Below, piece by piece: positions 20,689 to 28,936 of a stretch of DNA of 64,000 nt. The notes under the pieces are model-generated. The model had not been told where the DNA came from. It saw only the letters and a list, made by a program, of their open reading frames with translations, and did not search any database. The DNA lies in assembly GCF_900101855.1 (NCBI RefSeq), contig NZ_FMVC01000004.1:62001-126000 (forward strand), given 5' to 3'. Made by a program: the position numbers and the translations under genes. Position 1 is the stretch's first letter, and each line of letters begins with the position of its first letter. Source of the stretch: Flavobacterium anhuiense (GTDB lineage: Bacteria; Bacteroidota; Bacteroidia; Flavobacteriales; Flavobacteriaceae).

Positions 20689-20715
20689 ATTAATTCGATT
20701 TACTAAATTATTTCC

Positions 20716-21489
20716 ATGAAAAACTCAATAGCATTCATTTTACTTATTTTAAGTTGTTTCTTTCAGCAAGATTGTCTGGCTCAAAAACAAAAAAAATCAC
20801 GTTTTAAAGCTTTAGTTTTATATGAAAATGGCGGACATCATCTTCCATTTACCAAAGCCGCAAAACCTTGGCTAAACAAACTCGCCATCGACAGCAGTTT
20901 TACCATTGACTATATCGAAAACACCAAAACAATCAATGAAAATCTTTTAAAACAATATCAAGTTTTTATACAATTAGACTATCCACCTTATACGTGGAGC
21001 GAAGAATCAATGCAGGCATTTCAAAAATATATGAACAGCGGAAAAGGCGGATGGGTGGGCTTGCATCATGCTACTTTGCTTGGAGAGTTTGACGGGTATC
21101 CTATTTGGAAATGGTTTTCTGATTTTATGGGCGGAATCAGATTTGTGAATTACATACCCGATTTTGCAAGCGGAAAAGTAAATGTAGAAGATAAATCTCA
21201 TCCTGTAACTAAAGGAATTCCTTCTGATTTCATTATTCAAAAAGAAGAATGGTATACCTATGATAAAAGTCCGAGACCGAATGTTCATGTTTTAGCTTCA
21301 GTTGACGAATCGACTTACCAGCCAGATTCAAAAATAAAAATGGGAGATCATCCCGTAGTCTGGACAAACGATAAGTTTCCTTCACGAAACGTTTATATTT
21401 TTATGGGACACGCGCCAGAATTATTCCAAAACGAAGCATATACCACCCTACTTCGAAATTCTATTTTCTGGGCAGCCGGCAAAAGATAA
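20716..21489 (+). CDS. Exported ThuA-domain protein
   Basis: This 257-residue protein has an N-terminal signal peptide ending near LAQKQ. The rest is a ThuA (trehalose utilisation) domain of glutamine-amidotransferase-like fold: FKALVLYENGGHHLPF, GGWVGLHHATL near 111-121, DKSHPVTKGIP, and MGDHPVVWTN near 209. ThuA proteins act in carbohydrate catabolism. The related enzymes in Bacteroidota are often placed beside glycosidases and may act on keto-sugars. The close coupling to the GH9 gene suggests a shared glycan substrate in the periplasm. Confidence 0.88.
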   Translation: MKNSIAFILLILSCFFQQDCLAQKQKKSRFKALVLYENGGHHLPFTKAAKPWLNKLAIDSSFTIDYIENTKTINENLLKQYQVFIQLDYPPYTWSEESMQAFQKYMNSGKGGWVGLHHATLLGEFDGYPIWKWFSDFMGGIRFVNYIPDFASGKVNVEDKSHPVTKGIPSDFIIQKEEWYTYDKSPRPNVHVLASVDESTYQPDSKIKMGDHPVVWTNDKFPSRNVYIFMGHAPELFQNEAYTTLLRNSIFWAAGKR

Positions 21490-21573
21490 ACTCAATATTA
21501 CACATAATTGCTATTTTTGCAAGTCATCAAGAAATAAACAATTTTAAGCTGTGATTCAAATAAAAATTCATTT

Positions 21574-22152
21574 ATGGAAAGTTTTAGATTATTTTTAAAG
21601 AGCATCGTCCCCATCACTGATCAGGAATTCGAAAACTACAAATCCTATTTCAAGGCAATAACTTTAACCAAAAACGATTATTTTTCCGAGATTGGCAAAA
21701 TCTCAAAAAAGGTCGGTTTTATAAAGAAAGGATTACTTCGAACGTATTACATAAATGACAAATCTGAAGAGGTAACTTACTGCTTCTGCACGGAAAATAA
21801 TTTAACAACTTCATACAAAAGCTTTATCTCACAGGAGCCATCAGAACTCTCTATTCAAGCTGTCGAAGATACGGAGCTCATAACAATCAGCTACGATCAT
21901 CTTCAGAATCTCTACCTCCAGAGTCCTCTCTGGCAGAATATTGGAAGGACAATTGCCGAAAGACAATATTTGGTAATGGAGCAGTACGCAAGCGTTCTGT
22001 GTAACGAAACCGCAAAAGAAAAATATTTACGTTTACTCAAAGAGCAACCCACCGTCATAAATAAGGCTTCTGTAAATGACATTGCAAGTTATCTTGGGAT
22101 AACACGTAGAACTCTCAGCAGAATCAGAAAAAAAATTGCCCAAGGAATTTGA
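21574..22152 (+). CDS. Crp/Fnr-family transcriptional regulator
   Basis: This 192-residue protein has an N-terminal cyclic-nucleotide-binding beta-roll (GFIKKGLLRTYYINDKSEE, about 46-65) and a short C-terminal winged helix (SVNDIASYLGITRRTLSRIRKK, shown in part as IASYLGITRRTLSRIRKK, about 165-190). It lacks the N-terminal cysteines of FNR. The type is common in Bacteroidota, where such genes often regulate an adjacent membrane or oxidoreductase gene. Here a membrane protein gene follows after 65 bp. The ligand is unknown. Confidence 0.85.
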   Translation: MESFRLFLKSIVPITDQEFENYKSYFKAITLTKNDYFSEIGKISKKVGFIKKGLLRTYYINDKSEEVTYCFCTENNLTTSYKSFISQEPSELSIQAVEDTELITISYDHLQNLYLQSPLWQNIGRTIAERQYLVMEQYASVLCNETAKEKYLRLLKEQPTVINKASVNDIASYLGITRRTLSRIRKKIAQGI

Positions 22153-22217
22153 GGACATTTGCCCTTTTAAACGAAATGATAATCATATTATTTTGCTTTC
22201 TATTAAATTCAAAATAA

Positions 22218-22790
22218 ATGGAAACAGCAATTATCATTAACACAGTTTTAATCATTCTTTTTTCTATACTTGCAGTATATGATGGACTCTATCTTCATAT
22301 TTTCAAATACAGACTTCACAATCATACCGAAAGCAGAACAGAACACTTCACACATACATTGAGAGCAATTTTCTTTCCAGCAATTTTATATTTCTTGTTT
22401 CTGCAACAAAACTGTCAAATTAGCTTTATTATTGGTATAGTGGCAGTAATTCTAGATCTTTTAGTCCTTGGCATTGATGCATACATTGAAAAAGACAGTA
22501 GGAAATTCATGGGAGGACTTCCTCGCTGGGAATACATTCTTCATCTGTTTGTCAACGGATTTCATTTTGCCTCAATAGCAGTATTTTTATCGCTGAAGTT
22601 AAAATATGGAAATGATGGCATTATCATTATACCCAGCATCGCTGAATATCAAAATTCTAAATTATTCCATACAGTTATAGGTAATCTTTTACCAGGGGCG
22701 ACCATCATTGCAATCGTTCATATTTTTTTATGCTTTTCAAAAACTAGACTTTATTGGGAAAATCTAAGACAAAATATTCGATGCTGCTAA
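22218..22790 (+). CDS. Hypothetical multi-pass membrane protein
   Basis: This 190-residue protein has about five hydrophobic segments: residues 5-27, 50-65, 70-92, 110-130 and 155-172. A conserved-looking loop HNHTESRTEHFTHTLRA between the first two is rich in His and could bind metal. I do not recognise a family. It follows the Crp-type regulator on the same strand and is likely its target or partner. Confidence 0.65.
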   Translation: METAIIINTVLIILFSILAVYDGLYLHIFKYRLHNHTESRTEHFTHTLRAIFFPAILYFLFLQQNCQISFIIGIVAVILDLLVLGIDAYIEKDSRKFMGGLPRWEYILHLFVNGFHFASIAVFLSLKLKYGNDGIIIIPSIAEYQNSKLFHTVIGNLLPGATIIAIVHIFLCFSKTRLYWENLRQNIRCC

Positions 22791-22941
22791 CAAAAATAAT
22801 TATAGCAAACAACCACTATATCAACTTAAAAAAGAAAACTACCCACACTATATTTAACAGGATGCCAATAAAAATGAGTTGTCCCTAAAATGAGTTGGTA
22901 CAAAATCGACTTATTTTAAGATGAGTCAGAAGAACTAGTAT

Positions 22942-22976
22942 AAAGAGCCGCTTAATTAAGTGGCTCTTTATTTATA
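22942..22976 (+). terminator. Intrinsic terminator
   Basis: A near-perfect palindrome of 28 bases (22942-22969, arms AAAGAGCCGCTTAA and TTAAGTGGCTCTTT, with one G.T pair) is followed by TTTATTT. It ends plus-strand transcription before the tRNA cluster. The gap 22791-23072 also holds a direct repeat of ATGAGTTG at about 22874-22902 that I could not assign to an element. Confidence 0.75.
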
Positions 22977-23044
22977 CAATAGATTGTCCTTATTTTTTAT
23001 AATACGGTAATTTATTGCGTACTCGGTAAAAATGTTATAAAACA

Positions 23045-23071
23045 AAAAGCCACTCGATTTGAGTGGCTTAT
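23045..23071 (-). terminator. Terminator of the tRNA cluster
   Basis: The stem AAGCCACTC/GAGTGGCTT has a 5-nt loop, followed on the minus strand by a T run. It lies directly after the 3' end of tRNA-Arg, so it ends the Ser-Pro-Arg tRNA transcript. Confidence 0.85.
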
Positions 23072-23073
23072 TG

Positions 23074-23147
<74 letters not shown>

Positions 23148-23163
23148 ATTATTTCAATTGTAG

Positions 23164-23238
23164 TCGGGGTGGCAGGATTCGAACCTGCGGCCTCCTGCTC
23201 CCAAAGCAGGCGCGATAACCGGGCTACGCTACACCCCG
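23164..23238 (-). tRNA. tRNA-Pro(UGG)
   Basis: A 75-nt cloverleaf starts CGGGGTGTAGCGTAG (minus strand), with the anticodon UGG in the loop TTTGGGA. The acceptor stem CGGGGTG/CACCCCG is perfect and the T-loop GGTTCGAATCC is canonical. It is the middle gene of the cluster. Confidence 0.96.
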
Positions 23239-23252
23239 AGGCAAAATTTAAG

Positions 23253-23336
23253 CGGAGAGACAGGGACTCGAACCCTGGCGACGGTTACCCGTCGACAGAT
23301 TAGCAATCTGCTCCATTACCGCTCTGGCACCTCTCC
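23253..23336 (-). tRNA. tRNA-Ser(GCU)
   Basis: An 84-nt class II tRNA with a long variable arm starts GGAGAGGTGCCAGAG (minus strand). The anticodon GCU lies in the loop TTGCTAA, and the arm is CGACGGGTAACCGTCG. The acceptor stem is GGAGAGG/TCTCTCC with one G.U pair, and the discriminator base is G. It is the first gene of the cluster. Confidence 0.96.
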
Positions 23337-23517
23337 TTGCTCAAGGAATTGCTTCCGTTTTGCGAGTGCAAATGTATAACAACATTCCTTTTCTCACAAG
23401 CTTTTTTTTGAGTTTTTTTAGTTTTTTTTCATCTTTTTTCAAAACCGCTTCACAATCAAACAAATAGAATTAACAAAAATTTCACCTTAAATTTAAAATT
23501 CACTATTCAATACAAAG

Positions 23518-23548
23518 TTTGAATTTATTCAAATAAAGAGTAAATTTG
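23518..23548 (+). promoter_or_regulatory. Flavobacterial promoter of thiolase gene
   Basis: TTTG (23518-23521), a 19-bp spacer and TAAATTTG (23541-23548) match the known Flavobacterium -33/-7 consensus (TTTG, TAnnTTTG) exactly. The predicted transcription start is about 20 bases before the ATG at 23574. Confidence 0.75.
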
Positions 23549-23573
23549 CTTACTAACTATTATTAAACAGAAA

Positions 23574-24752
23574 ATGAACAAAAGAGTTGTTATCGTTTCT
23601 GCCGTTAGAACACCTATCGGAAGTTTCATGGGCGGGTTATCTACTGTACCTGCACCAAAATTAGGCGCTGCTGCTATAAAAGGAGCCCTTTCAAAAATTA
23701 ACCTTGACCCAAAATTAGTCGATGAAGTTTTCATGGGGAATGTAATTCAGGCAGGTGTTGGACAAGCTCCGGCACGTCAAGCAGCACTTTTTGCTGGTCT
23801 GTCTGAAGAAGTCGCTGCGACAACAGTAAACAAAGTATGTGCTTCTGGAATGAAAGCCGTAATGTTTGCCGCTCAAGCAATCGCATGCGGTGACGCTGAA
23901 ATTGTAGTAGCGGGCGGAATGGAAAGCATGAGCTTAATCCCGCACTATGTGCAAATGCGTGCTGGAAACAAATTTGGCCCAGCAACTATGCTGGACGGAA
24001 TGCAGAAAGATGGTTTGACAGATGCTTACGACAACAACGCAATGGGAGTTTGCGCTGATTTGTGTGCCTCTGAATACAAAATCAGCCGTGAAGAACAAGA
24101 CGCTTTCGCTATCCAATCATACGAAAGAAGTGCAAAAGCTTGGGATGCTGGAAAATTTGATAATGAAGTCGTTCCTGTTGAAGTGCCTCAAAGACGCGGC
24201 GAACCTATTATATTCTCTAAAGACGAAGAATATACTAATGTGAAATTAGATAAAATTCCATCTTTAGCACCTGTTTTTACAAAAGACGGAACTGTAACTG
24301 CAGCAAATGCTTCTACAATTAATGACGGAGCTGCTGCTTTGGTTTTAATGTCTGAAGAAAAAGCAAATGCATTAGGTTTAAAACCATTAGCATACATAAA
24401 AGGTTATGCAGATGCGGCTCAAGAACCAAAATGGTTTACAACAAGTCCAGCAAAAGCGTTACCAAAAGCCTTGGACAAAGCAGGAATCTCAATTTCAGAT
24501 GTTGATTTCTTCGAATTTAACGAAGCTTTCTCTGTTGTTGGATTAGCCAATGCAAAAATATTAAACCTTGATAACGATAAAGTAAACGTAAACGGTGGCG
24601 CTGTTTCTTTAGGACATCCTCTGGGAGCTTCTGGAGCACGTATTATTGTAACTTTACTAAATGTTTTAGAACAAAATAATGCAAAAACTGGAGCTGCTGC
24701 AATTTGCAACGGTGGTGGTGGCGCATCAGCAATTGTTATCGAAAGAGCTTAA
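23574..24752 (+). CDS. Acetyl-CoA C-acetyltransferase (thiolase)
   Basis: This 392-residue type II thiolase has the acyl-accepting Cys in NKVCASGMKAV (about 90), His in NEAFSVVGLANA (about 348) and the second catalytic Cys in the C-terminal CNGGGGASAIV motif (about 380). GHPLGASGARI is near 354. It condenses two acetyl-CoA to acetoacetyl-CoA, or runs in reverse in fatty acid or ketone use. It is monocistronic with its own promoter and terminator. Chain-length specificity (biosynthetic or beta-oxidation type) is uncertain, and the length favours the acetoacetyl-CoA type. Confidence 0.94.
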   Translation: MNKRVVIVSAVRTPIGSFMGGLSTVPAPKLGAAAIKGALSKINLDPKLVDEVFMGNVIQAGVGQAPARQAALFAGLSEEVAATTVNKVCASGMKAVMFAAQAIACGDAEIVVAGGMESMSLIPHYVQMRAGNKFGPATMLDGMQKDGLTDAYDNNAMGVCADLCASEYKISREEQDAFAIQSYERSAKAWDAGKFDNEVVPVEVPQRRGEPIIFSKDEEYTNVKLDKIPSLAPVFTKDGTVTAANASTINDGAAALVLMSEEKANALGLKPLAYIKGYADAAQEPKWFTTSPAKALPKALDKAGISISDVDFFEFNEAFSVVGLANAKILNLDNDKVNVNGGAVSLGHPLGASGARIIVTLLNVLEQNNAKTGAAAICNGGGGASAIVIERA

Positions 24753-24762
24753 AACAATATCT

Positions 24763-24800
24763 AAAAAAATCAGGAGTTATAAACGTAACTCCTGATTTTT
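24763..24800 (+). terminator. Terminator after thiolase gene
   Basis: The stem AAATCAGGAGTTA/TAACTCCTGATTT, with loop TAAACG, ends in T residues. It works mainly for the thiolase gene and leaves about 20 bases before the peptidase start. Confidence 0.85.
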
Positions 24801-24820
24801 AACTTTATAATTTTCCTTAC

Positions 24821-25582
24821 ATGTTTGGAATTTGCAATCTTGCCATAGTACCCGTTCGAGCTGAAGCTAGTGACAGAAGTGAAATCGTGACACAGCTTTT
24901 GTTTGGCGAACACATCGAAATTTTAGAACGCCACAATCAATGGGCTCGAATAAGAATTCAGTTTGACGACTACGAAGGCTGGGTCGATTCTAAACAATAT
25001 CAAGAAATCACCAAAGAGCAATTTGATCTCTTGAGTAAAGAGTCAATTATTTTAAATGCAGATTTAATTGATTACATCACAGCGCCAAACAACCTATTGC
25101 TTCCTATTCCGCTTGGAGCTTCCTTATCTTTTTTAAACAACAGCGAAATCAATACTTCAAACTTTGATTTTGAAGGAACTAAAACCAGCGGTACAAAACC
25201 TAAAAGCGCATTAATCAAAACCGCTTTTATGTATTTGAATGCTCCGTATTTGTGGGGCGGAAAAACTCCTTTTGGAATTGATTGTTCTGGTTTTACCCAA
25301 ATGGTTTACAAACTAAATGGCTACAAAATTCATAGAGACGCTTCTCAGCAAGCACTAGAAGGAGATCCTTTGAGTTTTATTGAAGAATGCGAACCAGGCG
25401 ATTTGGCCTTTTTTGATAATGATGAAGGAAATATTACCCATGTCGGCATCATAATGGAAAACAACTACATTATTCACGCAAGTGGAAAAGTACGCATTGA
25501 CCGTTTAGACCATACCGGAATTTACAATCCAGAATTAAACAAACACACTCATAAACTTCGTGTTATCAAAAAAATTATCTAA
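24821..25582 (+). CDS. NlpC/P60 (C40) cysteine peptidase with SH3b domain
   Basis: This 253-residue protein has an N-terminal bacterial SH3 domain (IVPVRAEASDRSEIVTQLLF, about 9-55), a linker, and a C-terminal NlpC/P60 domain. The catalytic Cys155 lies in GIDCSGFTQMVY, with His in ITHVGIIM near 207 and the third residue in IIHASGKV near 219. Such enzymes cleave the gamma-D-Glu-mDAP bond of peptidoglycan peptides. No signal peptide is evident, so it may act on cytoplasmic muropeptides, as in the YkfC-like recycling group. Confidence 0.9.
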   Translation: MFGICNLAIVPVRAEASDRSEIVTQLLFGEHIEILERHNQWARIRIQFDDYEGWVDSKQYQEITKEQFDLLSKESIILNADLIDYITAPNNLLLPIPLGASLSFLNNSEINTSNFDFEGTKTSGTKPKSALIKTAFMYLNAPYLWGGKTPFGIDCSGFTQMVYKLNGYKIHRDASQQALEGDPLSFIEECEPGDLAFFDNDEGNITHVGIIMENNYIIHASGKVRIDRLDHTGIYNPELNKHTHKLRVIKKII

Positions 25583-25594
25583 TTAAAGTACGCG

Positions 25595-25709
25595 GATAAA
25601 ACAGATTCGCTTTGCGAAAACGCGGATTTACACGGATTTTTTATTTTTAGTACTTTCTGCGAAATAAAAAAAGCCTAAAAAATTAGCGTGAATTCGTGAA
25701 TTCGTGGCA
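25595..25709. repeat. Mosaic of dispersed intergenic repeat arms
   Basis: The gap between the convergent peptidase and AraC genes holds GCGGAT...CACGGATTT and GTGAATTCGTGAATTCGTGGC segments. The second matches one arm of the CACGAATT repeat family (28857, 56010, 58867). No full hairpin is preserved, so this looks like decayed copies. Confidence 0.55.
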
Positions 25710-25717
25710 AAAAAGAC

Positions 25718-26563
25718 TTAAGCACTTAATCGAATCGACTTTCTAAATTCAGACGGACTATAGCCTTTTTGTTTTCTGAAAAACTTATTAAAGTGGCTTT
25801 CATCCGTAAAACCAAACTCGTACGCAATTTCATTAATACGCTTATCGCTGAATTGCAAACGGTGTTCAATCAGTTTTGTTTTATAATTACTGATATACTG
25901 CTGCATCGTTTCACTAGCATGCTTCTTAAAATAACGACCTAAATACGTATTCGAAATTCCGAAATAATCGCTAATTGATTCTGCTTTAATTTTTTCAGGA
26001 TAATAGATATTGTTCTGAATGTATTGCAGAATATCCATCGCTTTCGCTTCAGTTCCAATATTAACCTGTTCAGGAAGATATTTTGCAATATTTCTTGCCA
26101 CTATAATAATTAGTGTATTTACTAATTGCTGAATCAATTCCTGATTGTAAACATCCTTATCTTGATGTTCGCGGCAAATGGCTTCGATCATTACTTTTAC
26201 CAAACATTTGTCAGGATCATTTTTTAGAATACAACCCGGCTGATGATTGGCATTTTGAAGAATGTACTCCAATCGCTGAATATTTTCATTCTGCAGACTC
26301 GAATTCTTTAAATAAATATCATTAAACCTCAAAAAGAAAAATTTCGTTTCGGTTTCAATGGTAAAATTATGACAATCCTCTGGCGTTAATAAGAACAAAT
26401 GTCCTGGATCATATTCAAAAATATTCTTATTAATACACTGTCTTCCTGTACCTTGAAGAATATATACTAATTCAAAAAAATTATGACGATCTCCAACATC
26501 TGGATATTCAGTTAGCGTCTCAAAAGAAACCGTAAAAGGTTCGTATAAGTTTTCTTTTTTCAT
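25718..26563 (-). CDS. AraC-family transcriptional regulator
   Basis: A 281-residue form from the ATG at 26563 is preferred over an in-frame TTG 24 bp upstream, because MKKENLYEPF fits the family start. The N-terminal cupin sensor (HNFFELVYILQGTGRQ, about 24-80) precedes the C-terminal double HTH: AESISDYFGISNTYLGRYFKKH near 195 (seen in part as SDYFGISNTYLGRYFKKH) and INEIAYEFGFTDESHFNKFFR near 243 (in part IAYEFGFTDESHFNKFFR). It is divergent from an aldo-keto reductase with a 116-bp gap and probably controls it. The effector is unknown. Confidence 0.92.
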   Translation of the reverse strand: MKKENLYEPFTVSFETLTEYPDVGDRHNFFELVYILQGTGRQCINKNIFEYDPGHLFLLTPEDCHNFTIETETKFFFLRFNDIYLKNSSLQNENIQRLEYILQNANHQPGCILKNDPDKCLVKVMIEAICREHQDKDVYNQELIQQLVNTLIIIVARNIAKYLPEQVNIGTEAKAMDILQYIQNNIYYPEKIKAESISDYFGISNTYLGRYFKKHASETMQQYISNYKTKLIEHRLQFSDKRINEIAYEFGFTDESHFNKFFRKQKGYSPSEFRKSIRLSA

Positions 26564-26584
26564 AATTCCATTTATTTGAAGATG

Positions 26585-26618
26585 CAAATATACCTAAAAA
26601 AGACAAATATATACCAAA
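26585..26618 (-). promoter_or_regulatory. Promoter of the AraC-family gene
   Basis: On the minus strand TTTGG (26618-26614) is followed after 21 bp by TATATTTG (26592-26585), an exact TAnnTTTG -7 element. The start codon at 26563 lies 22 bases downstream. Confidence 0.5.
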
Positions 26619-26638
26619 TAAGAATCATAAAAACAGTA

Positions 26639-26646
26639 TAATTTTG
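26639..26646 (+). promoter_or_regulatory. -7 element of the aldo-keto reductase promoter
   Basis: TAATTTTG fits TAnnTTTG and lies 33 bases before the ATG at 26680. No TTTG is seen at -33, which would suit an activator-dependent promoter controlled by the divergent AraC protein. Confidence 0.4.
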
Positions 26647-26679
26647 CCTCGTCAAATTAATCAAAATAAAATTACAATC

Positions 26680-27666
26680 ATGGAATATAGAAAATTAGGC
26701 AACTCAGAACTTGAATTATCAGCTATTACATACGGTGCATTTGCCATTGGCGGAACCATGTGGGGCGGAACAGAAAAGAAAGACTCAATAGCATCTGTTC
26801 AGGCTTCTATCGATCACGGCGTTACTACAATTGACACAGCTCCTTTTTACGGATTTGGTTTAAGCGAAGAAATGATCGGAGAAGCTATAAAACTTTACGA
26901 TCGTTCTAAAATTCAATTGCTTACTAAATTCGGTTTGGTTTGGGACGGAAGCAATAACGGAAAAGGGGATTACTTTTTCGACGCTGACGACAATGGCAAA
27001 AAAGTTCCCGTTTACAAATATTCATCAAAAGCTAACGTAATCAAAGAAGTTGAAGAAAGTTTAAAACGTCTTCAAACTGATTATATTGATTTACTGCAAA
27101 TTCACTGGCCAGACTCCACAACACCAATATCTGAAACAATGGAAGCTGCTGAAAGCTTAATTCAGCAAGGAAAAATCAGAGCTTTCGGAGTAAGTAATTA
27201 CAATGTGGCACAAATTCAGGAAGCACAAAAAACAATTCAAGTGGCTTCAAATCAAGTGGCATACAGCATGCTAAATCGTAAAATTGAAGAAGAACTAATT
27301 CCTTTCACAGTTGCAGAAAATATCGGAATCATTGCTTACAGTCCTATGGAAAGAGGTTTATTGACTGGAAAATATTTCACTGACAGCAAATTAAAAGAAA
27401 ACGACCACAGAAACGGATATTTCAATCAATTTGATCTTCAAAAAGTAAAAACTTTGGTTGAAGAATTAACTTCTTTAGCACACGCAAAAGAAGCAAGCTT
27501 ATCACAATTGGTTTTACGCTGGACAACTTTACAAAAAGGAATTTCAATTGTTTTAGCTGGAGCAAGAAACGCAGAACAAGCTATTTCAAACGCCAAAACA
27601 ATGGATTTTGACTTATCTGCTTCAGAATTAGAATTCATCAATCAGGCGATTGCTAAAATAAAATAA
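26680..27666 (+). CDS. Aldo/keto reductase
   Basis: This 328-residue TIM-barrel NADPH oxidoreductase uses the ATG at 26680 (MEYRKLGNSELELS), the standard AKR start. An upstream in-frame TTG is not needed. The catalytic tetrad is visible: Asp and Tyr in TIDTAPFYGFGLSEE (about 50-60), Lys in LLTKFGL, and His in LLQIHWPD near 140. The NADP-binding end is ISIVLAGARNAEQ. It reduces aldehydes or ketones, possibly sugars. Divergence from an AraC-type activator suggests induction by its substrate. Confidence 0.93.
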   Translation: MEYRKLGNSELELSAITYGAFAIGGTMWGGTEKKDSIASVQASIDHGVTTIDTAPFYGFGLSEEMIGEAIKLYDRSKIQLLTKFGLVWDGSNNGKGDYFFDADDNGKKVPVYKYSSKANVIKEVEESLKRLQTDYIDLLQIHWPDSTTPISETMEAAESLIQQGKIRAFGVSNYNVAQIQEAQKTIQVASNQVAYSMLNRKIEEELIPFTVAENIGIIAYSPMERGLLTGKYFTDSKLKENDHRNGYFNQFDLQKVKTLVEELTSLAHAKEASLSQLVLRWTTLQKGISIVLAGARNAEQAISNAKTMDFDLSASELEFINQAIAKIK

Positions 27667-27676
27667 TTCTCTTTTT

Positions 27677-27812
27677 TTAACACGTAGAAACATAGTCTTA
27701 CTTTGTCTACAAAGGCGTTTCACTTGCATCAACAAACATAGAGCTATGTGTTAGAAACTAGTTCTTTCCATTCCCTTTTTCAGAAAGAAAAATCTATGTT
27801 TCTATGTGTTAA
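27677..27812. repeat. Long dispersed inverted repeat, ACACATAGAAACATAG family
   Basis: The left arm TTAACACGTAGAAACATAG and the right arm CTATGTTTCTATGTGTTAA are partly complementary. Conserved interior blocks AAAGGCGTTTCACTT and an internal CATAG..CTATG palindrome recur in the second copy at 46601-46740. It lies downstream of the aldo-keto reductase and may act as a terminator. Confidence 0.8.
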
Positions 27813-27839
27813 AAAAAATCTCAACAATTAAAATAATTT

Positions 27840-27935
27840 GGGCGTGTTTCGCCGCGGCGAACCGGGCTATCCGCTAAATCTTTTTCTTTTTAAAGAAAAA
27901 AGAAAAAGGATATCGCTCCTATCCCTCACGCGTCC
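27840..27935. repeat. GC-rich palindromic intergenic unit
   Basis: The ends GGGCGTG and CACGCGTCC, GGGCTATCCGCTAAATC and ATATCGCTCCTATCCC enclose an inner A/T hairpin. From memory, similar units recur in Flavobacterium and other Bacteroidota genomes. Only one copy is in this window. Base composition is much more GC-rich than the surroundings. Confidence 0.7.
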
Positions 27936-27960
27936 ATTTTCATAAGAAACAACAATTAAA

Positions 27961-28566
27961 ATGAAAAAGATATTTATAATTAACGGCGGGCAGAAATTTG
28001 CTCATTCAGGAGGAAAATTCAATAAAACTGTTCAAGATTGGACAATCGAATTTCTTTCAAAAAACAACGATTACGAAATAAAAACAACACACATCGAAGA
28101 TCAAATCGATTTACAAGAAGAAGTAGAAAAATTCGTTTGGGCAGATTTAATTATCTACCACACACCAGTTTGGTGGTTTCAATTGCCAAACCTTTTCAAA
28201 AAATACATCGACGATGTTTTCACACAAGGACACAACAACGGAATCTACAAAAGCGACGGAAGAAGCCGCGTAAATCCAGACATCAATTACGGAACTGGCG
28301 GACTTCTACACGGACGCAAATACATGCTGACGACAAGCTGGAATGCACCTGCAACAGCTTTTACACTTCCAGGTGAATTCTTCGAAGAAACTTCTGTTGA
28401 TGACGGCGTAATGTTTGGCTTCCATAAAATGAACAAATTCACTGGAATGGAACGCCTAAACGGATTTCATTTTCATGATGTTGAAAAAGGTGCTACACCA
28501 GAAAATATCGTTATCTTTAAAGAGAATTATACGAAACATTTAGAGCAAACTTTTAAAAACTTATAA
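27961..28566 (+). CDS. mdaB: NAD(P)H quinone oxidoreductase, MdaB-type
   Basis: This 201-residue flavodoxin-fold protein resembles MdaB (modulator of drug activity B). It starts KKIFIINGGQKFAHSGGKFN, has the VWADLIIYHTPVWWFQLP FAD-site motif (about 59-76), and LTTSWNAPATAF near 120-131. MdaB reduces quinones by two electrons with NAD(P)H, protecting against oxidative stress. A YgiN-type monooxygenase gene follows 2 bp later. This pairing matches the mdaB-ygiN order known in E. coli. Confidence 0.92.
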   Translation: MKKIFIINGGQKFAHSGGKFNKTVQDWTIEFLSKNNDYEIKTTHIEDQIDLQEEVEKFVWADLIIYHTPVWWFQLPNLFKKYIDDVFTQGHNNGIYKSDGRSRVNPDINYGTGGLLHGRKYMLTTSWNAPATAFTLPGEFFEETSVDDGVMFGFHKMNKFTGMERLNGFHFHDVEKGATPENIVIFKENYTKHLEQTFKNL

Positions 28567-28568
28567 TT

Positions 28569-28847
28569 ATGATTTCGATTACCGCAATTTTAAAAAGTAA
28601 ACCAGAGCATTTAATTGAAGTTAAAAACCTGCTGACACATCTAGTAACCGAAACTAGAAAAGAAGCGGCATGTATTCGTTACGATTTACACACTTCCGAA
28701 AATGTTTTTATTCTTTGGGAAGAATGGAAAGATCAGCCAGGATTAGACTTGCATAACAATCAATCTTATTTGCAAGAATTCATAAAAAAAACTGAAAATC
28801 TGGTTTCGAGCCCAATTCAGGTTTACAAAACCGCGCAGATTTTATAA
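28569..28847 (+). CDS. YgiN-like antibiotic biosynthesis monooxygenase
   Basis: This 92-residue ABM-domain ferredoxin-like protein (ISITAILKSKPEHLIEVKN at the start, IRYDLHTSENVFILWEEW in the middle) is the size of YgiN/quinol monooxygenases. YgiN oxidises menadiol to menadione and pairs with MdaB in a quinone redox cycle. The 2-bp spacing to mdaB indicates cotranscription. Confidence 0.88.
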   Translation: MISITAILKSKPEHLIEVKNLLTHLVTETRKEAACIRYDLHTSENVFILWEEWKDQPGLDLHNNQSYLQEFIKKTENLVSSPIQVYKTAQIL

Positions 28848-28856
28848 GTCCTTATA

Positions 28857-28927
28857 GCCACGAATTCACGAATTTATTTTTTAAAATCTATGCGCAAAGA
28901 TTTTAGATCAATTCGTGAATTCGTGGC
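28857..28927. repeat. CACGAATTCACGAATT inverted repeat
   Basis: The arms at 28857-28874 and 28910-28927 are an 18-bp perfect inverted repeat (GCCACGAATTCACGAATT) around a loop that itself forms a smaller hairpin (AAAATCTATGCGCAAAGATTTT). It sits between convergent genes and is a likely bidirectional terminator. Related copies are at 25687, 56010 and 58867. Confidence 0.85.
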
Positions 28928-28936
28928 GAACAAAAC

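Noticed and set aside
22860..22940. Possible insertion sequence remnant near repeated ATGAGTTG words
   Set aside because: No transposase fragment, terminal inverted repeats or target duplication could be confirmed.
23731..24709. Several antisense ORFs of 60-96 residues opposite the thiolase gene
   Set aside because: They are shadows of the strongly coding sense frame. No motif is seen.
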